A program made the translations under genes and the position numbers. A stretch of 27,160 nucleotides of DNA from Crenotrichaceae bacterium. Lineage in GTDB: Bacteria; Pseudomonadota; Gammaproteobacteria; Methylococcales; DRLZ01. The stretch is taken from contig DRLZ01000201.1 in the NCBI GenBank assembly GCA_011322755.1, forward strand, positions 1 to 27,160. The letters run 5' to 3'. Positions 1 to 7,884 of the stretch are shown piece by piece. A model generated the notes under the pieces. It was not told the origin of the DNA. It worked only from the letters and a program-made list of their open reading frames with translations, and ran no database searches. Position 1 is the stretch's first letter. Each line of letters begins with the position of its first letter.

Positions 1-1
1 C

Positions 2-499
2 AGTTGCCTGCCGTTTTTACACGATGCGTCAATACGTTACTCGTTCGCTGAACTTATTCCGGTTTCTGCCTTGAAATCAACCAACATGGATGTGCTTGAA
101 GACGCTATTATCAAGTTATTACCTGAAGGCGAACTCATTTACCCCGAAGATCAAATTACGGATCGTTCTGAACGCTTTTTTATCGCTGAAATCATACGCG
201 AGAAGTTGACACGTATTCTCTCAAAAGAATTGCCCTACGCGCTGACAATAGAAATTGACAGCTACGAGGATACAGGTCAACTAGTCAGCGTTAGCGCGAT
301 TATCTGGGTTGAGCGAGACAGTCAAAAGCGTATTGTCATTGGAGATAAAGGCATGGTTCTAAAAAAAGTTGGCGAACGCGCTCGAGTTGATATTGAACAA
401 ATGCTTGATAAAAAGGTTTTTCTGAATTTATGGGTAAAAGTGAAAAGTGGTTGGTCAGATAATGAACGTATGATCAATACGCTTGGGTATTACAATTAA
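2..499 (+). CDS. era: GTPase Era, 3' part (5' end outside window)
   Basis: This is the C-terminal ~165 residues of Era, the essential GTPase that binds the 3' end of 16S rRNA and assists 30S subunit assembly. The frame is open from base 2, so the gene enters from the left; the TTG at 71 is internal. Reading from base 2 gives the end of the G domain, with a PVSALK stretch matching the G5 (SAK/SAL) loop region. A linker with PEGELIYPEDQITD follows, then the type II KH RNA-binding domain with VIGDKGMVLKKVGERAR, the GxxG-type loop, and the usual ending LWVKVKSGWSDNERM. The G1-G4 GTP-binding motifs lie outside the window. recO begins 20 bp downstream, the usual era-recO order in gammaproteobacteria, so the two are probably co-transcribed. 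Identity is very secure; only completeness is unknown. Confidence 0.95.
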   Translation, partial: SCLPFLHDASIRYSFAELIPVSALKSTNMDVLEDAIIKLLPEGELIYPEDQITDRSERFFIAEIIREKLTRILSKELPYALTIEIDSYEDTGQLVSVSAIIWVERDSQKRIVIGDKGMVLKKVGERARVDIEQMLDKKVFLNLWVKVKSGWSDNERMINTLGYYN

Positions 500-519
500 T
501 TACATCATCATTTTTTCGA

Positions 520-1239
520 ATGTCGTTAGTTCATTCAAACGAACATCAACAAGCGTTTGTTTTGCATACACGTGCTTTTCGGGAAACCAGTCTGGTTGTC
601 GAGTTGTTTATTCGGGATATTGGTAGAAAAGCCACTATCGCAAAAGGTGCTCGACGTAAAAAATCACAATTTTCAGGTGTACTGGAGCCGTTTAATCAGC
701 TGCAGGTGAGCTATTCGGGACGATCTGACCTGGCAACGCTTGTTTCAGCTGAACGCTGTCATCTGCCAGTGCAGTTAAATTCGCAACGATTGTTTTGCGG
801 GATGTATCTGAATGAACTGATCCTCAATCTGCTAACTGATTGCGATCCACACCAGCAATTGTTTGATGATTACCTTTGTTGCGTCAATGCGCTGCAGGAT
901 AGTGATGATCTGGAATCACTGTTGCGTCAATTTGAGTTGTCATTGCTTGAACACATCGGGTATGGACTACAGCTCGAATGTGAGGGTTTAACTGGTAATC
1001 CAGTGATAGCAGAACAGTGTTATCAGTATCGACTGGATCAGGGTTTGGTTGTCGCCGATCGTTCAGCTCAGCCAACCCTTTCAGGGACAACGTTACTCGC
1101 ACTTTCGCGCAGACAAATGCTTACATTTCAACAGAGAAGAGAAGCCAAGCAATTATTGCGCTGTATCATCGATCATCATCTGGATGGAAAACCCTTGCGT
1201 AGTCGTGATCTTTTCAGGACAATTCAGTCATCTTTATAA
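520..1239 (+). CDS. recO: DNA repair protein RecO
   Basis: RecO is the recombination mediator of the RecFOR pathway. It binds SSB-coated single-stranded DNA with RecR and helps load RecA at gaps. The 239-residue product matches the usual 230-250. The N-terminal OB-fold starts with QAFVLHTRAFRETSLVVELF and continues with GARRKKSQFSGVLEPFNQLQVSYSGRSDL. The helical C-terminal part contains CGMYLNELILNLL and ends FRTIQSSL. No zinc-type Cys4 cluster is visible, as in other gammaproteobacterial RecO. The start is the ATG 20 bp after era; there is no clear Shine-Dalgarno, which suggests translation depends on the preceding gene. pdxJ follows after 13 bp. Family assignment is confident from motifs and gene order. 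Confidence 0.95.
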   Translation: MSLVHSNEHQQAFVLHTRAFRETSLVVELFIRDIGRKATIAKGARRKKSQFSGVLEPFNQLQVSYSGRSDLATLVSAERCHLPVQLNSQRLFCGMYLNELILNLLTDCDPHQQLFDDYLCCVNALQDSDDLESLLRQFELSLLEHIGYGLQLECEGLTGNPVIAEQCYQYRLDQGLVVADRSAQPTLSGTTLLALSRRQMLTFQQRREAKQLLRCIIDHHLDGKPLRSRDLFRTIQSSL

Positions 1240-1252
1240 ATAATCTGGATAG

Positions 1253-2008
1253 ATGATGCATGACATTCAAATAATACGCCTCGGTGTCAATATCGACCAT
1301 ATTGCTACGCTAAGAGAAACCCGTAAGACACTGTATCCTGACCCACTCCAGGCGGCACTTTTGGTTGAGCAAGCAGGTGCTGATGGTATTACTGCACATC
1401 TACGTGAGGATCGTCGTCATATTCAGGATCGCGATATCGAGTTGCTCAGAGAGCGCGTGCAAACACGTCTTAATCTGGAGATGGCGGTTACTGATGAAAT
1501 GATAGCGGTGGCACTAAAAATTCGTGCACAAGCTGTTTGTCTGGTACCTGAAAAGCGCAAAGAGTTAACAACAGAAGGTGGCTTGAATGTTATCGAGCAA
1601 CTCGATACGATTAAACGCGCTTGTGACAAATTAGGTGATGCAGGTTGTGAAGTGTCCTTGTTTGTTGATCCAGAGCCAGGACAAATTGATGCTGTACTTA
1701 ATACCAGTGCCCCGGTGATTGAACTCCATACAGGTTGTTATGCAAATGCGACCACGGATGTTGAACAAAAGAAAGAGCTGGCGCGATTAAGATCAGCGGC
1801 TTCTTATGCTCATCAGGCTGGGTTACAGGTTAATGGCGGACATGGTTTGCAATTTCATAATGTTCAGCCGATTTGCAGAATACCCGAAATTGTTGAACTC
1901 AATATCGGTCACTCAATTATTGCCAGAGCAGTTTTTACCGGTCTGCAACCAGCAGTGCAAACGATGAAACAATTAATTAGTGAGGGACGGGCAGGGATTG
2001 CAAGGTAG
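1253..2008 (+). CDS. pdxJ: Pyridoxine 5'-phosphate synthase PdxJ
   Basis: PdxJ condenses 1-deoxy-D-xylulose 5-phosphate with 3-amino-2-oxopropyl phosphate to make pyridoxine 5'-phosphate, the ring-closing step of DXP-dependent vitamin B6 synthesis in the cytoplasm. The 251-residue TIM barrel has the signatures LGVNIDHIATLRETR near the N-terminus, GADGITAHLREDRRHIQDRD (phosphate and catalytic region), NLEMAVTDEM, CLVPEKRKELTTEGG, and the C-terminal VNGGHGLQFHNV and ELNIGHSIIARAVF. Two adjacent ATGs (1253, 1256) are possible starts. The GGA at 1247-1249 is better spaced from the second, which would remove one Met. The gene sits 13 bp after recO and 6 bp before dusA, so one operon is likely. Confidence 0.96.
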   Translation: MMHDIQIIRLGVNIDHIATLRETRKTLYPDPLQAALLVEQAGADGITAHLREDRRHIQDRDIELLRERVQTRLNLEMAVTDEMIAVALKIRAQAVCLVPEKRKELTTEGGLNVIEQLDTIKRACDKLGDAGCEVSLFVDPEPGQIDAVLNTSAPVIELHTGCYANATTDVEQKKELARLRSAASYAHQAGLQVNGGHGLQFHNVQPICRIPEIVELNIGHSIIARAVFTGLQPAVQTMKQLISEGRAGIAR

Positions 2009-2014
2009 CGCTTT

Positions 2015-3043
2015 ATGGTTGTCGAGCCACAAGTCATACAGCACACGAAATTGAATCGAACACTCTGTCTTGCTCCAATGTTAGACCGGACAGATCGACA
2101 TTTTCGTTATTTTCTACGGCTGATTTCAAAACACACTGTGTTATTTACTGAAATGGTTACCACGAACGCATTATTACGTGGTGACCGCGAGTTTCTGCTT
2201 GAATTTCATCCATCGGAACACCCTCTGGTTTTTCAATTGGGTGGAAGTGATCCAAACGTGCTGTCAAAATGCGCAATAATTGTCGAACAAGCCGGATATG
2301 ACGAAATAAATTTAAATATCGGATGTCCAAGTGACCGGGTACAAAAAGGTCGCTTTGGGGCTTGTTTGATGAAAGAGCCGGAGCTGGTCGGCGACTGTGT
2401 TGCTGCCATGCAAAGTCATGTCCGGATTCCGGTTACAATTAAAGCCCGTCTGGGTGTTGATGAGGTTGATCGTTATGATGATGTTGCCGGTTTCATCAAT
2501 ACAGTGTCTGTAGCTGGTTGTGGAGTATTTTACATGCATGCGCGAAAAGCGTGGTTGAAAGGGTTATCTCCAAAACAAAATCGTAATGTTCCGCCATTAA
2601 ACTACGCAATGGTCAAGCAACTTCTAGCTGATTTTCCAGGCAATGAATTTATTATCAACGGTGGAATTAAAAGCATTGATGAGATTCAATGTCATTTGTC
2701 TCAGGTTCATGGGGTAATGCTTGGGCGACATTTATATGAAAATCCATTTATGCTCCAGGAAGCTGAGCATCTTCTTTTTCCTGATACGGCATTACAAAAG
2801 ACACGCAGTGACGTGTTAAACCAGTATTTTCAATACGTCGATCAACAACTCGGTACGGGTGACGTTACGCTCCACTCGCTGGTAAGACATCTTTTTGGTT
2901 TGTTCCATGGGCAGCCAGGTGCACGATTATGGCGACGAGGTTTAAGCGATAACAGCAGTGCTGGACAGCGTGGTTTTGATAAAATCAGACTGCTCGCACA
3001 GACATTGACTTCAGATCGGGCTTTGGAGCAAGATGCATCATGA
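2015..3043 (+). CDS. dusA: tRNA-dihydrouridine(20/20a) synthase DusA
   Basis: DusA is an FMN-dependent, NADPH-using enzyme that reduces uridine 20/20a in the tRNA D-loop. The 342-residue protein shows LAPMLDRTDRHFRYFLRL near the start, LFTEMVTTNALLRGD, HPLVFQLGGSDP, and the catalytic-cysteine block NLNIGCPSDRVQKGRFGACLM, where the Cys in GCPSDRV and the nearby FGACLM context are diagnostic of DusA rather than DusB or DusC. ARKAWLKGLSPKQNR and the FMN-phosphate loop INGGIKS follow. Length fits the family. The start is 6 bp after pdxJ stops. Its stop overlaps the ATG of the next gene (ATGA at 3040-3043), so those two are translationally coupled. Confidence 0.95.
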   Translation: MVVEPQVIQHTKLNRTLCLAPMLDRTDRHFRYFLRLISKHTVLFTEMVTTNALLRGDREFLLEFHPSEHPLVFQLGGSDPNVLSKCAIIVEQAGYDEINLNIGCPSDRVQKGRFGACLMKEPELVGDCVAAMQSHVRIPVTIKARLGVDEVDRYDDVAGFINTVSVAGCGVFYMHARKAWLKGLSPKQNRNVPPLNYAMVKQLLADFPGNEFIINGGIKSIDEIQCHLSQVHGVMLGRHLYENPFMLQEAEHLLFPDTALQKTRSDVLNQYFQYVDQQLGTGDVTLHSLVRHLFGLFHGQPGARLWRRGLSDNSSAGQRGFDKIRLLAQTLTSDRALEQDAS

Positions 3044-3429
3044 ATGACCGCTGGAGTACCCAAAAAACCAATTTTTCAATCAACAGTATTCTCAATACAA
3101 TCGAACCAGCTGTACGCCTTGTAACCGGGATCGTACTCATACTCATTTCCTGTGCATTGACTTACTGGTTGATCACCTCATTATATCTTTTATGGGATAC
3201 GCCAGAAGATGTTGGCATGATCAGATTTTTTGAACGCTTGTCAGCTGGTGACAATGTGCTGGTGTTGCCTGCAGGGATTGTTGAGTTCCCGCATGCCTGG
3301 ACTATTGTAATCGGTGTTTTCTTTTGTATTTTGTTAATGAGTATTGTTGCGACACTGGTAACTGCATTATTTCGAGAAGCATTTCGTATTCTGTTTCCAT
3401 CACAGAGAGAAGCAACGAGTGACAGTTAG
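3040..3429 (+). CDS. Small membrane protein of unknown function, coupled to dusA
   Basis: I do not recognise a named family. The 129-residue product has a polar N-terminal ~30 residues, one hydrophobic helix at about 31-56 (LVTGIVLILISCALTYWLITSLYLLW), a polar central loop (~58-85) with DTPEDVGMIRFFERLSAGDN, a second helix at about 90-115 (WTIVIGVFFCILLMSIVATLVTALF), and a basic tail. A two-helix inner-membrane protein with both ends on the same side is the natural reading. It overlaps the dusA stop by 4 bp, so it is expressed from the era-recO-pdxJ-dusA transcript, and it ends 14 bp before the convergent lipA. The coding call rests on coupling, length and coherent helices. Confidence 0.7.
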   Translation: MNDRWSTQKTNFSINSILNTIEPAVRLVTGIVLILISCALTYWLITSLYLLWDTPEDVGMIRFFERLSAGDNVLVLPAGIVEFPHAWTIVIGVFFCILLMSIVATLVTALFREAFRILFPSQREATSDS

Positions 3430-3443
3430 ATCGTCACATGAAT

Positions 3444-4406
3444 TTATTTTTGAAGCTGGTGTTCTGCAAAGTACGAAGAACGAACCATTGGACCGCTGGC
3501 AACATATTTGAATCCGATACGTTTGGCAAAATCGGCCAGTTGGTCAAATTCCTCGGGTGACAGGTAGTGCTTAACAGCGAGATGATGGTGACTTGGTTGT
3601 AAATACTGCCCCAAGGTTAACATATCGCAATGATGTTGTTTTAGGTCAGAAATGACCGTTTCTACTTCTTCAATTGTTTCCCCCAATCCAAGCATCAGCC
3701 CGGATTTCGACAGTACATCTGGATATCTTGTTTTAAATATTTTCAGTAATTCCAATGATTGCTGGTAATCCGCACCAGGGCGACATTGCAGATAAAGTCG
3801 TGGAACTGTTTCCAGATTATGGTTAAAAATATCAGGTAGATTGTTTTCAAAACACTGCATTGCTACTTCTACCCGTTTTCGAAAATCAGGAACAAGAATT
3901 TCAATTCGTGTCTTAGTGTCCTGTTTACGAATCTGTTTAATGCAGTCGGCAAAGTGTTGTGCGCCTGCATCGCGTAGGTCGTCCCGGTTGACTGAGGTAA
4001 TCACAACATGTCGTAGTTGTAGCGCATTGACAGCGGCTGCAAGCTTTTCCGGTTCTTTTGTGTCGGGCGGTTGTGGGCGGCCATGTGCCACATCGCAAAA
4101 TGGGCAGCGTCGCGTACATAAATCACCCAGAATCATAAATGTAGCGGTCGAGCGATTAAAACACTCACCAAGATTGGGACAGGCTGCTTCTTCACAAACG
4201 CTATGTAATTGATGTTTGCGTAAAATGCTTTTTACAGCGGTTACCTTTGAACCTGTTGGTAATTGAGAACGTATCCAGTCGGGTTTGCGGAGTAACGGGG
4301 TGGTCGTTTCAACCTTAATCGGTATGCGGGACAGTTTATCCCTGTTGCGCAGATGCGTCTCTGGCGTGGATCGTGACGGTGCTTGATGTTCACTAAAATC
4401 GGACAT
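3444..4406 (-). CDS. lipA: Lipoyl synthase LipA
   Basis: LipA is a radical-SAM enzyme that inserts two sulfur atoms into protein-bound octanoyl chains, making the lipoyl cofactor of pyruvate and 2-oxoglutarate dehydrogenases and the glycine cleavage system. All six cluster cysteines are visible: C71, C76 and C82 in CEEAACPNLGEC (auxiliary, sacrificial 4Fe-4S) and C97, C101 and C104 in CTRRCPFC (radical-SAM cluster). Also present are DVAHGRPQPPD, VITSVNRDDLRDAGAQHFADC, MLGLGET and the C-terminal VRSSYFAEHQ containing the conserved Arg-Ser-Ser. The 320-residue length is typical. The start ATG is preceded by a modest AGG at a reasonable distance. There is no lipB beside it here. It converges with the gene ending at 3429. 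Confidence 0.97.
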   Translation of the reverse strand: MSDFSEHQAPSRSTPETHLRNRDKLSRIPIKVETTTPLLRKPDWIRSQLPTGSKVTAVKSILRKHQLHSVCEEAACPNLGECFNRSTATFMILGDLCTRRCPFCDVAHGRPQPPDTKEPEKLAAAVNALQLRHVVITSVNRDDLRDAGAQHFADCIKQIRKQDTKTRIEILVPDFRKRVEVAMQCFENNLPDIFNHNLETVPRLYLQCRPGADYQQSLELLKIFKTRYPDVLSKSGLMLGLGETIEEVETVISDLKQHHCDMLTLGQYLQPSHHHLAVKHYLSPEEFDQLADFAKRIGFKYVASGPMVRSSYFAEHQLQK

Positions 4407-4553
4407 TGTTGCCTATAAAAGTATAAGTGACTTCGTTAACAGGAAGCCAGTTGACAGACGCAGTGTACGTCTATCTCAGAACCTGATTCAAGATTTGACA
4501 AGCATGTATTCCATTATGGCATTAACGATGGAATAGATCTGTCTACTTGTATG
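4407..4553. other. Intergenic region between lipA and the btuB-linked gene
   Basis: This stretch holds the lipA leader (read leftward) and the 3' end of the btuB transcript, also read leftward. An inverted repeat ATTCCAT/ATGGAAT (4508-4514 and 4528-4534) lies 20-46 bases past the stop of the membrane protein gene. It could form a weak 3' hairpin, but no U-tract follows it on the minus strand. A TATACT is the best -10 candidate for lipA; I found no convincing -35. Confidence 0.3.
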
Positions 4554-5123
4554 TTACGAGTGGTTGGAATGCTGAATGGGTGCAGCAAAAGATCGTAAAC
4601 CGAAATGTATCATAACGATCAGACTGGAATAAACTAATGTCGATAACAAATATGGCGAATAATACGGAGCGACACGTGTAAAATAGTCAGTCAATACTAA
4701 ATCACTGAAACGCCCGGAAAATAAATAAAAACTGATATTGGAAATCAGGAAAGCAATTGTTGTTGCTGTAATGAGTAGTCCGGTGGATTGAACGAATCCA
4801 CGTGTGGAGAGCAAATTGAGGTGAGTACAAAAAAATCCTGATGCCCACATAACGCCATAGGTTGGAATAAGAAACACGTATGCTGGAGAGATGCAGTAAC
4901 TACTGACACCAGCATATTCAATGGCAATAAAATCGATTAATGCTGCTTCAAGTAACAAGATGACAAACCATTTTATTTTGCGGAGATAGATCCCCCCAAA
5001 AAAGAATACGGCCAGGGATGCATCAGGTAAAGTAGCAACAGAGCCAAAATGATTAAACCGGGTTGCAAGCATTAACAGACACAAGCCGGTTAATGCCCAT
5101 CCTGGATTTTTTAATGCTGACAT
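4554..5123 (-). CDS. Polytopic membrane protein in the B12-riboswitch operon (possible cobalamin-linked S-component-like protein)
   Basis: The 189-residue product is almost wholly hydrophobic with about five or six helices. Segments include WALTGLCLLMLATRF, ASLAVFFFGGIYL, WFVILLLEAALIDFIAI, ISPAYVFLIPTYGVMWASGFF, TGLLITATTIAFLISNISFYLFS and LLSTLVYSSLIVMIHFGL. The size and the FNHFG...LPDASLAVFFFGGIYLRK start recall small membrane proteins of the ECF-substrate-component or DUF6580 kind, but I cannot confirm a family. It lies 63 bp downstream of btuB on the same strand with no terminator between, so it should share the cobalamin riboswitch. A role in moving cobalamin or a precursor across the inner membrane is therefore inferred. 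I chose the ATG at 5123, with AAAGG eight bases upstream, over the GTG at 5132 that sits inside that ribosome site. Confidence 0.75.
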   Translation of the reverse strand: MSALKNPGWALTGLCLLMLATRFNHFGSVATLPDASLAVFFFGGIYLRKIKWFVILLLEAALIDFIAIEYAGVSSYCISPAYVFLIPTYGVMWASGFFCTHLNLLSTRGFVQSTGLLITATTIAFLISNISFYLFSGRFSDLVLTDYFTRVAPYYSPYLLSTLVYSSLIVMIHFGLRSFAAPIQHSNHS

Positions 5124-5186
5124 GGAAAACACCTTTAGAAATTATCGGGATTATCCACACTGTAACAAAAAATTGACGATCAATCT

Positions 5187-7088
5187 CTAAAAACCTTGCG
5201 GAGTATAGCGTAGTGTAAAGAGAAAATTTCGATCATCCTGATTAAAATACCGTACTTTCTCATATTTTTTATCTAACAGATTACCAACTTTAGCCTGAAT
5301 CACCCAATCAGGATGTGGTCGATATTCTCCGCGCAAATCGACAGTGACAAAGCCACCAACGCGGGTGCTGTTAAACGCATTATCAAAGCGTCGACTTTCA
5401 CCACGAACAGTTGTGCCAAGTGTAAATGAGCCGATACGATAGTTTCCAAGGCTTCGATCCAGATTAAAAGTAAACATTCGTTCAGGGCGTCTCGGTAACA
5501 CATTGCCATGTGTTGCTCCAGAGCTGCGGTCTGTTGGATCAATTAACGACACATTTGCAGCGATCTCAAATCCGTATAGATGTGTTGATGCGGTTAATTC
5601 CAGACCGCGAATACGTGCATCAGAAACGTTGGCGGATGTAAATGGGGATGTGACGTCAGCAGGATCAAGCTGCACAGTAGAGATCAAATTGTTTACCCAT
5701 GTCCAGTACCCATTGACAGACCAGTCAATATGATAATGTGAGCCACGAATTTGTAACTCAACACTTTGAGACTTTTCTGGATTCAGGTTGGGGTTGGATT
5801 TAAAAAACTGGCTGTCTGGAAAATACAGTTCATTAAACGAAGGCGCTTTAAATGCACTCCCGTAGGAACCAATCACTTTAATACCACTATCAAAACGATA
5901 GCCAATCGCGATGTCACCAGTCAGATTATTGCCGAATTGCTCATTGTTATCCAGACGAATACCAGCGAGCCAGTCAACTGCTGCATAACGACCCTGATAT
6001 TGAAAGAAGCCGGCCTTATTGTCACGACTTTTTTCTGAATAGTTTGTTGTACCGCCAACCAGATCATTCCAGTATTCAAAGCCCGTGGTTAACTCATGAT
6101 CATCATTTACGCGATAGTTGACCTGGGTTAGGGTGCTGACTCTGCGTGTTACAAATGAACCGGTGAATTTGCCATTATTAAAATTGTCGCTTTCATCTTT
6201 ACTGCGCCCGCCAGATATGGAAATATCCAGTTGATCTGTTGGTGTGAGAGTAAGCTTTCCTCCGTATACCTGATTGACCGTTTTGCCGCGATTCTGAAAG
6301 CTGCCATCAAATTTTGTATTGCCATTTGTTTGTAAAAAATTACCTTCAAGTTTAGCAAAATCATTAAATGTATAACCTAGTTGGGCTGAACCGGCGGTTC
6401 TTAAATAACCATCGTTGTCTGGTTCATTGTCAAAACACCCTGCTTTATTCAGAATTCCTGAACAGGCGTTAAAACCATTGGTATGATAGTGACTGGCGTT
6501 GAGGCTAAACGAGAGATTATTGATACTGCCTGATACACCGCCTGCAGCACGATAGGTTTTATCGGATCCACCTCCAACGATAGCGTAAGGCTTGATGGCA
6601 TCAGTTTTTTGTCGGGTAAAAATCTGAATCACTCCACCGATTGCCTCAGAACCATACAAGCTGGCACGCGGTCCCCGCACAATTTCGATGCGATCGATCA
6701 GTTCGATTGGTAATTGTTCAATCGCAGCTGATGCAGTTGTTGCAGAAGCAACGCGTTGCCCGTCAATTAACACCAGAACATGATCAGAATTGGTGCCACG
6801 CAGAAAGATCGAGCTGACTTTGCCTTGTCCGCCACTATTGGCAATACTGATACCAGGCGTTCGTTGTAAAGCATCCTGAACTGAAGTGACCTGCCAGCGC
6901 TCGATGTCTTCACGGGTAATCACAGATACTGGTGATAGTGAGGCGTTTGTGGATATGGCTGTTCGCGTTGCTGTGACAAACATCGTATCCAGTGTTGTGA
7001 CATTGTTGGATGATGCTGCTGCATAAACAGTGGTTGTTGATAAAGATATAGCACTTAACAAGACGTTAAGAAATTGATGGCGATTCAC
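5187..7088 (-). CDS. btuB: TonB-dependent vitamin B12 outer-membrane receptor BtuB
   Basis: BtuB binds cobalamins at the cell surface and imports them into the periplasm using TonB-ExbBD energy. The 633-residue protein has an N-terminal signal peptide (cut near YAAASS) and a TonB box DTMFVTATR, close to the canonical DTLVVTANR. A complete plug domain (~45-155) follows with VSVITREDIERW, VQDALQRTPGISI, IFLRGTNSDHVLVLIDGQRV and the plug ending RGPRASLYGSEAIGGVIQIFTR. The rest is a 22-strand-type barrel ending NLLDKKYEKVRYFNQ...FTLRYTPQGF with a terminal aromatic for BAM recognition. The start is GTG at 7088 with GGAG eight bases upstream; that site is part of the riboswitch expression platform. 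The cobalamin riboswitch upstream separates BtuB from other TonB receptors. Confidence 0.95.
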   Translation of the reverse strand: MNRHQFLNVLLSAISLSTTTVYAAASSNNVTTLDTMFVTATRTAISTNASLSPVSVITREDIERWQVTSVQDALQRTPGISIANSGGQGKVSSIFLRGTNSDHVLVLIDGQRVASATTASAAIEQLPIELIDRIEIVRGPRASLYGSEAIGGVIQIFTRQKTDAIKPYAIVGGGSDKTYRAAGGVSGSINNLSFSLNASHYHTNGFNACSGILNKAGCFDNEPDNDGYLRTAGSAQLGYTFNDFAKLEGNFLQTNGNTKFDGSFQNRGKTVNQVYGGKLTLTPTDQLDISISGGRSKDESDNFNNGKFTGSFVTRRVSTLTQVNYRVNDDHELTTGFEYWNDLVGGTTNYSEKSRDNKAGFFQYQGRYAAVDWLAGIRLDNNEQFGNNLTGDIAIGYRFDSGIKVIGSYGSAFKAPSFNELYFPDSQFFKSNPNLNPEKSQSVELQIRGSHYHIDWSVNGYWTWVNNLISTVQLDPADVTSPFTSANVSDARIRGLELTASTHLYGFEIAANVSLIDPTDRSSGATHGNVLPRRPERMFTFNLDRSLGNYRIGSFTLGTTVRGESRRFDNAFNSTRVGGFVTVDLRGEYRPHPDWVIQAKVGNLLDKKYEKVRYFNQDDRNFLFTLRYTPQGF

Positions 7089-7283
7089 TAAAGTTACTCC
7101 GCAGGTTCCGGTTTGACAGGAAAAATTTTGTTAAAAATAGCGGAGGAATAGGAGAGGCGTGGTTAAACTCCGCAGAAAGGTGACGAAAACACAGAGAATA
7201 CCTATTAGGTATGGTGAAATTATTATTCACCGATACAGACGAACCTTCCAGTACCGCCCTCCGCAGTACGAAAATACAAGTCT
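7086..7283 (-). promoter_or_regulatory. btuB leader: riboswitch expression platform with candidate terminator/RBS sequester
   Basis: Between the aptamer and the btuB GTG, the leader (read on the minus strand) contains three identical copies of CTGCGGAG, at 7259-7266, 7168-7175 and 7097-7104. The last is the btuB ribosome-binding site. It also holds one complementary CTCCGC, at 7140-7145. Pairing of the middle copy with CTCCGC gives a hairpin followed directly by a U-rich stretch (7129-7139), which looks like an intrinsic terminator. Pairing of the same CTCCGC with the third copy would hide the ribosome site. Two small hairpins, GGTGAA/TTCACC and ATACC/GGTAT, lie at about 7198-7232. Which pairing dominates with and without B12 is inference. 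Confidence 0.55.
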
Positions 7284-7484
7284 CCAGGCCGGTCTCCGGA
7301 CTTGTGTGGGGATGTTTAATCCTAGTGAATAGCCTTCCCACATTGATGCAGTGGCATACATATTCACAAAAACCTGTTTCTGAAACGACGTTCAGAATTT
7401 CAAATATCACACACTTACCGTTGCGGGGGCAGCGTCGGCTTCGAACCGACTTCCCGATTATTCCGACGAATGTCGGACACCTGG
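7284..7484 (-). ncRNA. Cobalamin (vitamin B12 / AdoCbl) riboswitch aptamer
   Basis: Read on the minus strand, this ~200-nt leader carries the hallmarks of the cobalamin riboswitch in the right order. It opens with CCAGGTGTCC, then GGGAAGTCGGTT, the core GCTGCCCCCGCAACGGTAAG (consensus GCTGCCCCCGCAACTGTAA), the B12 box GCCACTG followed by TGTGGGAAGGC, and the closing element AGTCCGGAGACCGGCC. The ends CCAGG (7480-7484) and CCTGG (7284-7288) form the P1 stem. It sits between a sigma-70-like promoter and btuB, the classic arrangement for repressing B12 uptake when adenosylcobalamin is plentiful. The assignment follows from conserved motif order and spacing. Confidence 0.96.
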
Positions 7485-7497
7485 CAAACAGCAAAGC

Positions 7498-7526
7498 AGT
7501 CTAATACAGAATGTTTGTTGTGTCAA
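7498..7526 (-). promoter_or_regulatory. Probable sigma-70 promoter for the riboswitch-btuB transcript
   Basis: On the minus strand a perfect -35 TTGACA (7521-7526) is followed after 17 bases by TAGACT (7498-7503, four of six matches to TATAAT). Transcription would start near 7491, about seven bases before the first stem of the riboswitch aptamer. The agreement between promoter position and aptamer start supports the call. Confidence 0.6.
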
Positions 7527-7884
7527 AAGGCACACCGGATGAGCGTATTATAATGATTAGAAATCAGGTGTAATGAATAACGCATTTAAAAATATTATTG
7601 TTATTTTGTATATGAGTAATCGAAAATAGGACATATCGTTAATTGATATAAATAAAACTGTACTTTTTCTGTTATGCGCATACTATTTGCCTATCCAGTC
7701 AGCTATGTCTTTGATGTCTGGAATCTTTATGGGGTTACTAACAACCTGCGGTTACTGTGTTGGGTGGCGCTCTGAATCCTCATGTATGATTTCTACGTGG
7801 TTTTCATGCGTCTTTTGCTTTGTTTTGGCGCTGCAGAGTGTTTATATATTTTCCATTTAATAAATCTGAGGAGGAGTATCCATC
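7527..7884. other. Intergenic region upstream of the DUF937-type gene
   Basis: About 360 bp of AT-rich sequence between the divergent btuB promoter and the gene at 7885. I see no structured RNA, repeat or convincing promoter. A 51-codon open frame (7705-7860, many Cys, hydrophobic C-terminal half) ends just before the next ribosome-binding site, but it has no Shine-Dalgarno of its own and I do not call it a gene. Confidence 0.4.

Noticed and set aside
4508..4534. ATTCCAT/ATGGAAT inverted repeat as the terminator of the btuB transcript
   Set aside because: The stem is only 7 bp with a 13-base loop and no U-tract follows, so it is too weak to call.
7066..7494. A 142-codon minus-strand open frame over the btuB leader
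   Set aside because: It lies on top of the cobalamin riboswitch and its expression platform, overlaps the btuB start, and its translation has no family resemblance; the RNA structure explains the conservation.
7705..7860. 51-codon plus-strand frame with several Cys and a hydrophobic C-terminal half
   Set aside because: No Shine-Dalgarno and no recognisable similarity; it ends at the AT-rich leader of the DUF937 gene and is probably chance.
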